From: Symsagittifera roscoffensis | Taxonomy: Eukaryota > Xenacoelomorpha > Acoela > Convolutidae | Direction: 5' to 3' | NCBI RefSeq assembly: GCF_963678635.1 | Contig: NC_087070.1 | Location: forward strand, 44,004,988 to 44,068,987 | Length of the DNA stretch: 64,000 nt | In this document: piece by piece, positions 51,501 through 56,159 of the stretch | Position numbering within the stretch: the stretch's first letter is position 1 | Layout: the number at the start of each line of letters is the position of its first letter | Program-made: the position numbers and the translations under genes | The notes under the pieces: model-generated | What the model was told of the DNA's origin: nothing | Database searches by the model: none | The model's input: the letters and a program-made list of their open reading frames with translations, nothing else

Positions 51501-53300
51501 TTTCATTCAACAACGGTCTGCAATGCCTGTAGAGATGTTTTGTTCTTCAGGAAGAATTGCTGCCATGAGGTTGTTTGAAACCTTCAAAAGTTGAAAAGGT
51601 TGTCCGATAAGTTTGTTAAAAGCTATTGCAACTCTCTAAATTAGAAATGGACTGTGTTGTGTGCTGTAGGTGCTGATGATAAACTCTGCGCAGTACTTCG
51701 ACGTGGCCACCGACAGACTCCTGATGGCCACAGGCCATTGGACAACTCATGAGCAGATGGAGGACGGTCTGCTCAAGTATGGCTTCGGTACTCAGATGTG
51801 GCAGTTTGCGAGACAGCTCGCACTCATGAGTCTACACGACATAGAATTCGCTCTACTCACAGCTATTTGCATACTATCACCAGGCTTGTATATTAGCTCA
51901 TGTTTTTAAGAGTAATGAACGTAGTGAGTACTCTTATATAGGTCTTGCTGATTTTTTGTTTGAAATTCAAAAGTTTCGAAATTCAAAAGTTGTAGGCTCT
52001 TGAAAAAACAAGTCAGTTTTTTTCCAGTTTCCTTGCGTTCAATACTTTTTTCCAACTGCTAGTTGGCTATGTTCTAAGATGTATATTTCCAAGGTAAGAA
52101 AAAGTTAAATTAAATCTAAATTTTTGAAAATCTGAATTAACCCTTCATCCCAGTTGCTTAGCGAACTACTTTCTAACCATATCCACTAATGTGCACAAGA
52201 GACCTCGAGTGGACTTCTATAGACCAAAAAAAACTTATAAATCCCAGTTGCCGAGAAAAATTTTAGGAAAAGTTTGCGGAGAGTCAGTAAGGAAAAAAGA
52301 ATCAAAATATGGGTACAGAAAATTCTAACTTTGCTCCCTCCAGAATTTTGTCATTTTTAAAAGTCATTGAAAGTACTTCATATACGGACGCGATTGTATA
52401 GGTCGCGATGATTTTTTCTTTTTTCGTTTTTTTTTCAGGAAGTTTTAAAATTTGTTGTTCAGACTCAAATTTACTTTTTTTGCGGTTTGACTTTTGATTT
52501 CTTCTAAAGTTCACTTCATTCCATTGGTGAAAGGCAGGCAAACTCCACTATCTAACAGCAAATGTGTAAAAATCACTAAAAACGTGATCAACGTCTTATT
52601 TCGAAAATAGAATTTAATTATCAGATTGCTCATCGAAATAAAAAATTTTACCTATTAATCCAGTTTTCTCAAATTGGATTAATTTTATCAAAATAGTTGC
52701 GGTCATAAATTCAGAGAGCTGAAAGTTCATATTTTTTCAAAATTTTAAGATTAAGACTATTAATCCTCGGGGGAAAGGGCCAACACAAGAGCTGTGCAGC
52801 TCATCACGGCGAACCACTGTTGTGCCCCTGTTTAATTTGTAGTATTTTTTCAGTTTCTTTGCGTTTATTGACTCTTAACCAACTTTCTGTTGGTTATGTT
52901 TTAGAATGGTGATTTTGACAACAATTGGATATTAACTTAATTGTGTTTAGACCGAAACGGACTTTCGAATGAGTGTCAGCAGCAAGTGATGAAATCGCAG
53001 GAGCCATACCTGCACGCTCTGCAGCTATTCTGCCAATTGAACAGTGTGCCTAATGCAAACCGAATGCAAGACCTCCTCTCTAAGCTGGTCGGACTCAGAT
53101 CTATAAGCTTCCAGCACCGCAAGTACCTCTTTGGCATTCAGCTCAATAAGTCGAACTGGGAGCCCTTGCCTCAATTGCTGGGCGAGATTTTCGACCACAA
53201 TTCGAACACGAGTGACAATGGGACCAACCCTAATGAATTGAAAAAGGAAACAAGCACGAATGAACAAAAAGTAAACAGCGAAGAAGTTAAGCCGACGTAG
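23784..53300 (+). CDS. NR1H-group nuclear receptor (EcR/LXR-like), eight coding exons, 946 aa
   Basis: Ligand-regulated transcription factor of the ecdysone receptor/LXR/FXR group, which in known members acts in the nucleus with RXR/USP. Coding exons by splice signals and phase: 23784-24585, 25218-25859, 31922-32062, 45603-45938, 46351-46508, 48848-49045, 51670-51883, 52951-53300. They sum to 2841 nt, exactly 947 codons. Layout: long Gln/Ser/Asn-rich A/B region (1-~455), DNA-binding domain (~460-529) with CEGCKG P-box and YMRRKCQ, hinge (~530-640), ligand-binding domain (~641-946) with FAKRL-like [24 protein letters not shown] and a C-terminal AF-2 core [10 protein letters not shown]. The CLMSVEQC stretch after the zinc fingers resembles the QC-containing region of EcR. 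EcR, LXR and FXR orthology cannot be separated by eye. An ATTAAA at 53573 may be the polyadenylation signal. Confidence 0.9.
24972..25172. mobile_element. Foldback (MITE-like) element with 73-bp perfect arms in intron 1
   Basis: Left arm 24972-25044 and right arm 25100-25172 are reverse complements over 73 nt with a 55-nt AT-rich loop. Arms begin and end CAGTATTTAGACAGCC / GGCTGTCTAAATACTG. A shorter copy of the terminal word (CAGTATTTAGACAAATACTG) sits inside each arm. GTCTTTGAT occurs a few bases outside both ends (24953, 25183), possibly remnants of the insertion target. No coding capacity. Confidence 0.85.
25218..25859 (+). CDS. Receptor exon 2 (A/B region, first zinc finger)
   Basis: Acceptor TGTTTAG|TT at 25217 and donor AAAG|GTATGC at 25860. 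Encodes an acidic segment ([20 protein letters not shown]) that may be an activation motif, a basic RRRRR patch and the first zinc finger [20 protein letters not shown]. The intron falls inside the CKG codon, a splice position common in nuclear receptors. An ATG at 25223 could start a shorter isoform. Confidence 0.88.
25860..26129. other. Start of intron 2
   Basis: Non-coding sequence after the exon 2 donor. A frame that continues past the donor ends after eleven codons. Nothing else is recognised. Confidence 0.6.
26130..28680. repeat. Degenerate ~160-bp satellite array in intron 2
   Basis: More than ten diverged units spaced roughly 150-210 bp. Each carries GACTGCTCAAATCCTT, TTTTCGAGATATGGCGTTTTT, a T-rich stretch with CAAAAAACTTA, CCGAACTTGAATTTCTCAACC, then TATAGTGGGGTGCTATCAGGGTACACTCAG (quoted here in pieces from different units). 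Words CACATGTTTAAGAAG and GCATGTTTAACGAAAG flank the block (26150-26340, 27570-27720). One unit near 26505 is inverted. A sister array lies at 49870-51260. Confidence 0.85.
28245..28397 (+). repeat. Dispersed repeat with CCACTGTTGTGCCC-like core, copy 1
   Basis: Contains TTATCCACGAGGGAAAG, GAGCTGTCTAGCTC (imperfect palindrome), GAACCGCTGTTGTGCCC, GGGCTGGGTAATATT and CAACGAGCACGGATCATGG. The same order appears reversed at 40720-40565, and a shorter copy lies at 52762-52832. Confidence 0.7.
28681..31921. other. Rest of intron 2, AT-rich, no gene
   Basis: No coding frame of note. It holds a duplicated segment (29876-30056 and 31541-31694), small direct repeats of AAATTGAAAAAGTTT at 29666 and 29776, and a hairpin ACCCTTGCGATAAGCAAGGGT near 30902. 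A run of twelve or more G lies near 31170. The intron ends at the acceptor TGTTGTAG (31921). Confidence 0.55.
31922..32062 (+). CDS. Receptor exon 3 (second zinc finger)
   Basis: Acceptor TTGTAG|GTTTTTTCC and donor GAGT|GTAAGT. Encodes [14 protein letters not shown], then the second finger with [19 protein letters not shown] and AAGMRKE, strongly NR1H-like. Phase 1 at both ends. The exon is far from both neighbours (6.1 kb and 13.5 kb of intron). Confidence 0.95.
32210..32790 (+). repeat. TATATAGGTC-family dispersed repeat, copy at 32.2 kb
   Basis: Diverged copy: TATAGGTCGTGATGATTTTT head, CATCTGCTAAAAGTTAGGTAA middle, then ATTCAGTTTTCTTAAATTAG and CAATCGTAAATTGTTCT. Same order and orientation as the copies at 36.5, 41.0, 42.5, 48.3 and 52.4 kb. 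No coding potential. Confidence 0.65.
33000..34300. other. Intron 3, AT-rich stretch, no gene
   Basis: No coding frame of note. A degenerate relative of the hAT-like MITE interior (words TTTTCCGAGCCCTCACAAA and CAATATGATTTTT) lies near 33555-33730. A partial copy of the SINE head (TTTTTTCCAACCTAATTTGCAAATG) lies at 34240. Confidence 0.45.
35322..35860 (+). repeat. tRNA-Ser-like SINE, copy 1
   Basis: tRNA-like core at about 35655-35730 with A box TGGCTGAGTGG and B box AGATTCGATTCC. Head TTTTTCCAACCTAAGTCGCAAAT upstream and tail GTGTTTGCGAAGCGCAGCTT downstream, both shared with the copies at 44.7 and 47.7 kb. It lacks a proper acceptor stem, so it is not a functional tRNA gene. Confidence 0.7.
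36560..36840 (+). repeat. TATATAGGTC-family dispersed repeat, copy at 36.6 kb
   Basis: CTATAGGTCGCGATGACTTTT head followed by TATTGATCCAGTTTTCTCAA, GTGTCAATAATAAATTGTTC and CAACTGTTTGTTGGTTAAG. A second diverged core sits just upstream at about 36400-36490. Confidence 0.7.
37315..37320 (-). terminator. Candidate polyadenylation signal of the channel gene
   Basis: AATAAA on the minus strand, about 145 nt beyond the channel stop codon, the nearest canonical hexamer downstream. Confidence 0.5.
37465..39754 (-). CDS. Channel exon 4 (transmembrane core, pore, nucleotide-binding domain)
   Basis: Acceptor TGTTATTTCAG|GATGGTA; the single first base completes a lysine codon begun in exon 3. Carries 763 codons including the stop, so all functional domains are in one exon. 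The upstream extension of the frame to 39852 begins with TTG and lies in the intron. ATGs at 39753 and 39741 could start a shorter isoform. Confidence 0.93.
37465..43378 (-). CDS. Cyclic-nucleotide-gated channel, CNGA-type alpha subunit, four coding exons, 994 aa
   Basis: Plasma-membrane cation channel opened by cAMP or cGMP, usually in sensory transduction. Coding exons on the minus strand: 43378-43162, 40922-40748, 40325-40023, 39754-37465; 2985 nt, phases compatible at each junction. Residues ~392-770 hold S1-S6 and the pore, whose [14 protein letters not shown] is the CNGA signature with the conserved pore Glu. A C-linker follows. The cyclic-nucleotide-binding domain (~850-950) has [21 protein letters not shown] and RRTANIRS, including the ligand-contacting Arg and the Thr associated with cGMP preference. 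The S5-pore linker is about 115 residues longer than usual. The N terminus (~390 residues) is polar and likely cytosolic. The gene lies wholly inside intron 3 of the receptor gene, on the opposite strand. Confidence 0.93.
40023..40325 (-). CDS. Channel exon 3 (cytosolic N terminus)
   Basis: Acceptor ACAATAG|CAACCTCCC and donor ACCAA|GTTAGT. It encodes about 101 residues: a Ser/Arg-rich stretch, an acidic helix ([20 protein letters not shown]) and FGFYTFTK. Only this acceptor and donor keep the frame with exons 2 and 4. The open frame past the donor is intronic. Confidence 0.75.
40565..40720 (-). repeat. Dispersed repeat with CCACTGTTGTGCCC-like core, copy 2
   Basis: Reverse-orientation copy of 28245-28397, with ACATTACCCAGCCCA, GGGCACAACAGTGGTTTTCC and GAGCTGAACAGCTC. 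It lies in channel intron 2. Confidence 0.7.
40748..40922 (-). CDS. Channel exon 2 (N terminus)
   Basis: Acceptor TTTTAATACAG|TCTCGC and donor GATACCAG|GTAAAG. It encodes a polar segment with a serine cluster ([20 protein letters not shown]). Phase 1 in and phase 2 out match its neighbours. The acceptor has a weak pyrimidine tract, so the 5' boundary is less certain than the donor. Confidence 0.7.
40962..41445 (+). repeat. TATATAGGTC-family dispersed repeat, copy at 41.0 kb
   Basis: AGAGTAATGAACGTAGTGAA, TTATATAGGTCTTGCTGATT, then GAATAAAAACTTTACCTATTGATCCAG (seen in two parts), CATAAATTGTTCTAGACATT and TTTTCCAATTTTCGATTGGC. Shares its first 45 bases closely with the copy at 51908. Confidence 0.75.
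41943..42275. mobile_element. hAT-like MITE 1, 333 bp
   Basis: Terminal inverted repeats CAGGGGCGGATCTAG and CTAAATCCGCCCCTG. Flanking 8-mers ATGCGTGA (41935-41942) and ATGAGTGA (42276-42283) match at seven of eight positions, the size expected of hAT target duplications; CAGGG ends are also typical of hAT. Non-coding. Its interior (for example GAAAATGTTGACCAATAAAT) is related, in reverse, to MITE 2. Confidence 0.85.
42400..42870 (+). repeat. TATATAGGTC-family dispersed repeat, copy at 42.5 kb
   Basis: Lacks a clear head but has CATCTGCTAAAAGTTAGGTC, ACATTGATCCAGTTTGTTTA, GTGTCAATCATTAATTATTC and AAATTCAAAGAGCC in the family order. Confidence 0.65.
43162..43378 (-). CDS. Channel exon 1 (start)
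   Basis: Genuine ATG at 43378 and donor AATG|GTAAAG at 43161. It encodes 72 residues, polar, with several serine runs. Phase 1 out matches exon 2, giving N-V-S-Q across the junction. No recognised motif. Confidence 0.75.
43379..44695. other. Intron 3 upstream of the channel gene, no gene seen
   Basis: Likely contains the channel promoter and 5' untranslated region just above 43378, but no TATA-like element or further exon could be supported. AT-rich, without clear repeats except a short MITE-like fragment near 43915. Confidence 0.45.
44696..45050 (+). repeat. tRNA-Ser-like SINE, copy 2
   Basis: Head TTTCCAACCTAACTCGCAAAT, then GGTGGCACTTTTGCTATAATC. tRNA-like core at about 44850-44920 with a diverged A box (TGACTGAGATGG) and B box (TGATTCAAATTC). 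Tail TTTATAGAGCTGCTTTTTGT and GTGTTTGCGAAGCGCAGTTT. Confidence 0.7.
45603..45938 (+). CDS. Receptor exon 4 (hinge)
   Basis: Acceptor GTTCGCAG|GTCTGATG and donor GTCAGCTA|GTAAGT. It encodes the end of the zinc-finger extension ([18 protein letters not shown]), then a glycine- and serine-rich hinge with [12 protein letters not shown], low in predicted structure. Phase 1 at both ends. Confidence 0.9.
46351..46508 (+). CDS. Receptor exon 5 (start of ligand-binding domain)
   Basis: Acceptor TAGGCGCAG|GCGATGTG and donor TTACCA|GTACGT. It encodes [19 protein letters not shown] and [20 protein letters not shown], matching the helix 1 region of NR1H ligand-binding domains. The codons past the donor are intronic. 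Confidence 0.88.
46660..47038. mobile_element. hAT-like MITE 2, ~378 bp, with a long poly-G run
   Basis: Ends CAGGGGCGGATGTAGAT (46661) and AATTTAGATCCGCCTCTG (47038). Flanking 8-mers TGTATGAG (46653-46660) and TGTATGAA (47039-47046) match at seven of eight. About 22 consecutive G begin at 46681. The interior shares words with MITE 1 in opposite orientation (GCGCCGAAAAAACGCGAG, GGTCAACATTTT). Confidence 0.85.
47700..48035 (+). repeat. tRNA-Ser-like SINE, copy 3
   Basis: Best-preserved tRNA-like core (about 47861-47931): A box TGGCCGAGTGG, with GTTAGTGTGTGAGACT following, and B box AGATCGAATCC. Head TTTTTCCAACCTAACTCGCA and tail GTGTTTGCGGAGCGCAG are shared with the other copies. The core most resembles class II tRNA-Ser. 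Confidence 0.75.
48235..48715 (+). repeat. TATATAGGTC-family dispersed repeat, copy at 48.3 kb
   Basis: CCTATATAGGTCGCGATGAT head, then TTACCTATTGATCCAGTTTT, GTGCCAATCATAAATTGTTT and TTCCAATCTTCTATTGGATA. It contains an internal ~27-bp direct duplication (GAAAATGGAATTTAATTTCC at 48441 and 48467). Confidence 0.75.
48848..49045 (+). CDS. Receptor exon 6 (ligand-binding domain)
   Basis: Acceptor TGTATTTTCAG|CCATGG and donor ATCGAG|GTGAGT, phase 0 on both sides. It encodes [20 protein letters not shown] and [17 protein letters not shown], the nuclear receptor ligand-binding-domain signature (LAKRL...F...L...DQI.L.K). A poly-G run lies in the intron at about 49088. Confidence 0.93.
49046..49869. 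other. Intron 6, first part, no gene
   Basis: AT-rich. The words TTTTGTTCTTCAGGAAGAA and GCCATGAGGTTGTTTGAAAC (49349-49393) recur at 51538-51581, so both ends of this intron share a short repeat. No coding frame accepted. Confidence 0.5.
49870..51260. repeat. Degenerate ~160-bp satellite array in intron 6
   Basis: About seven units with GACTGCTCAAATC, GTTTTTGAGATATGA, T- and A-rich middle, TTTGAAATTCCCAACCCTGTAG-like segments (seen in parts) and GGCTGTCAGAGTACTCTCA. It belongs to the same family as 26130-28680 but forms a distinct subfamily. It ends in GCACCGGAGGTGCGTTACAC, a word also seen near 28763 and 23503. Confidence 0.85.
51670..51883 (+). CDS. Receptor exon 7 (ligand-binding domain), GC splice donor
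   Basis: Acceptor GTGCTGTAG|GTGCTG. It encodes [20 protein letters not shown] and [16 protein letters not shown], matching the middle of NR1H ligand-binding domains. The only frame-preserving end is 51883 with donor CAG|GCTTGT, a GC-AG intron. Joined to exon 8 this gives SPDRNGLSN, the expected family sequence. The GT four bases later would cause a stop. Confidence 0.88.
51908..52080 (+). repeat. TATATAGGTC-family dispersed repeat, short copy
   Basis: AAGAGTAATGAACGTAGTGA, CTCTTATATAGGTCTTGCTG, then AAATTCAAAAGTT and CTTTTTTCCAACTGCTAGTTGGC. It lacks the central part of the longer copies and begins only 24 nt after the exon 7 donor. Confidence 0.7.
52390..52925 (+). repeat. TATATAGGTC-family dispersed repeat, copy at 52.4 kb
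   Basis: GTATAGGTCGCGATGATTTT head, TTTTACCTATTAATCCAGTT core and CCAACTTTCTGTTGGTTATG end. It is interrupted at 52762-52832 by a copy of the CCACTGTTGTGCCC-core repeat, so that repeat is mobile or was inserted later. Confidence 0.75.
52762..52832 (+). repeat. Dispersed repeat with CCACTGTTGTGCCC core, copy 3
   Basis: GGGGGAAAGGGCCAACAC, GAGCTGTGCAGCTC (perfect palindrome) and GAACCACTGTTGTGCCCCTG. A shortened copy of the repeat at 28245. Confidence 0.65.
52951..53300 (+). CDS. Receptor exon 8 (end of ligand-binding domain, AF-2)
   Basis: Acceptor TTGTGTTTAG|ACCGAAACG. It encodes [20 protein letters not shown], a helix with [12 protein letters not shown], then [20 protein letters not shown] and [10 protein letters not shown] (the AF-2 helix that recruits coactivators). 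About 35 polar residues follow to the TAG at 53298-53300. Confidence 0.93.
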
Positions 53301-56159
53301 TATTTGGCCGAAAAAGTAATTCGTTTGTTTTTTGACGATGAGTTTTTTGATAGCCAAAAACTGTTTTGAAGCGACTTGTTTCATTGAAAGTGTAAATTGT
53401 GTGAGCTCACAAAAAGCCCAGCAAATCTGAAATGCAGCTGTAGCTGTTAACTTGCGATTCCAAGCAAAAAAAAAACTGTTCTTTTTCTCTGATTGATGTT
53501 TTTCTAGACCAATTGGGTGACTAGCTCTTTTGTCTTGTAGAAAAAACAAAGAGTGCCAGTAAAATGTAAAATATTAAATGCTTTATAAAATTAATTTATA
53601 TTATTGTAAATGAGATATGAAGTAAAAAAGAAAACATATAAAAGTATGTTTTATTTTTATTACGATGCAGTTTGAAGGTTTGGATCTGAAATCACTTATT
53701 TTCCACTGAATTATTATTTCGAAGATTTTTGATGCAAAAGGTGTTGTGCCTTTATTGATAACTAATCGACTGAAAGATATTTTCTCATCTCAAGTTCTCT
53801 CAACCCCACCCCAAGCTCCTCAAGTTCGGGAATGTTGAACTATTTTTTGATGTCGTTTTTGTCGCGGAATAGCATAGAAAACTCTACGATCTGATTGGTT
53901 GGATTATATAATTGAGCCAGTTTGCTGCTCAAATTAGCAGGTGCAATTTGATAACTTTTATTCTAGAGACATGGGGGGAAGGGGGTGGGAGACTATATTT
54001 ATCCATATTGGATCCGGTAATTCTTCAAAGCGACCTTATACTTTTCCACTCGATGTTGTAACATTTCAACATGCTAGTTGATCTTCGTAGTCAATAGACA
54101 AGGAACTGAGAAAGATAGCTTTGGGTCTTAGCTATCATTCACATTTTGTGTCAGTAAACCCGAAAAATATATATATTATTTGAAATTGTTTAAAAGCGAA
54201 ATGTGAATGTTCCAAAGCTGTATTTCTTATTAGTTGCTTATCTAATTCGCTGTCAGTCTAGTTTCGTTTGCGTCATATCAATTAGTATTTAACTTAAGAG
54301 TTCTGCTTGGTTGGGGTAAAGGACAAAAAATAATCGGGGCAAAGGACAATAACTCAATCTGCTGTAGATAATTATTGTGCCGATTAGAACTAAGCTGAAA
54401 TGTTAGCTTGGTTGGGGTAAAGGACAAAAAATAATCGGGGCAAAGGACAATAACTCAATCTGCTGTAGATAATTATTGTGCCGATTAGAACTAAGCTGAA
54501 ATGTGATATACCCTCCGAAAAATTCAACTAATGAAGTGAACAAATAGTTAAATTTATAAAGCTCATTCGTGGTATAAAGGAGAAACAGTATTTGGGGCAA
54601 AGGAAAACAACTCGATCTGCTTTGGTAGATATCTGTTACATTGATATTTATTGTACCAATTAGACCTGAGCTAAAAATACTCTCTGACAAACTCAACTAT
54701 GAAATTTCAGATATTTGTTCCTTATCTGAAACAAAGGAAATCTAGTCGACTCAGAAACAATTTTGCACTGAATAATAAAAACGAATTCGGATGCGTATTT
54801 TTGACATTTTGAGAATCACGGTATTTAAAGTAAAGCACTTAATTTGGATAGTGCTACCAAACATTGCTTTGTTTGATTTTATTGGTGAAATGCAAATGGC
54901 GTCGGATATTGATATAAGAATAAAATGGCGTCAAGTGAAGAAATGGTCGACTAGACATCCTCAGTTTCGATTTTTTTCTCATATGAAAATGATGCATAAT
55001 GTAGTCGCATTCATTGGAGGATGTTCACACGACAAAAGGGGCGATTGGCAGAAATTTTCTAACCAATCAAACATCCTTCAAGCTGTCCAAAAGTGACGGA
55101 TTAAATGATAACTTAGTCGTTCGGTCCTTTTGTCACGAAGAATTTTCCAGCATTAATTTAAAGTCTACCTCGCGGAGCTTAAATGGCCCAAACTCCCCTA
55201 CCTCACAGAAACCAACCCCTATCCCCAAAATTTATTTTATGCTTTCCTATCAAAACTAATTATTGGAAATTAAATTACGATTAGCTGAATAACCAGTTAA
55301 ATGCTCAAAGAATAATATAGTTTGACTTTTGCCTGCAATGCTTAAAGTTATACCATTTAGTGCTTCATCTAAACCGACAAATCCCAATAATATTCTTTCA
55401 ACTACCGGCTGTACACTATTATCGACTGGTATTATTGATAAATTTCAGTTTCGGTGAAAAAGTGGTTAGACTATTGGGCTATTGATTCGCGTAGAGCACA
55501 CTGAAAAACTGAAAAGCGGTAGTTTTCAAGTTTAAATTTAGACGAGTAGAGCGTACAGGATGACTTCTGTTTTGTCACCTGCCATAGCCCGAAGTTTCTA
55601 TGCTCATTAAAATTGAATATCCTTTTTTCTGTTGATGTTTTCACAGCTAAATACGCATTTTTAATGTCTATCTAAGTTCCTGTGTTGTTGTGTTGATATG
55701 TATAAAAACGGTATCTAGAGCGGTGCTTTTTACGACTATTTTAAATATTTTCGTCTTTCCCTAATTATGACCTGGCCTTCTGATTAAGTTGCTAAAATTT
55801 GGAGGATCATTTTTTGTTAAATGTTCTCTTTATACACTTTGAATCGCTATTTTCAATTTAACTATTCAATCCAATACTCTTTTTGTTGTCCTAGTTTCAA
55901 ACTTTTTCTCTTTCCATGCTCCAAGCAGCAAAAACACAGCAATTGAATAAAAGACTTACAAACGGCTGCACAAATGTGAATTAGCCAAATGATATGAACA
56001 ACTAAGAACCCAACTAATGAGACAAGGTTTCCGATTAAGTTACATCTAGATTTTTGTAAAGACATCAGCGGTTTTCCGTTAGAGCTCAACTGCTATTAAA
56101 TTGTCGTCATAGAAAACACGGTTGTGACTGTGAGTACGAACCCGCCAAATCATTCTGAC
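53301..56159. other. Intergenic region after the receptor gene
   Basis: Starts with the receptor 3' untranslated region (ATTAAA at 53573). A 101-bp tandem duplication lies at 54305-54505. A frame of 101 codons at 54791-55096 starts with ATG, but I do not recognise it and see no supporting exon. Nothing else stands out. Confidence 0.55.
54305..54505. repeat. 101-bp tandem duplication
   Basis: GCTTGGTTGGGGTAAAGGAC starts at 54305 and again at 54406; the two units appear identical through CTAAGCTGAAATGT. A third, diverged partial copy (GGGGCAAAGGAAAACAACTC, near 54591) follows after other sequence. A very recent duplication. Confidence 0.9.

Noticed and set aside
54791-55096. 101-aa gene after the receptor
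   Set aside because: ATG start but no recognisable domain, no splice context and no repeat or homologue in the window; chance frame is as likely.
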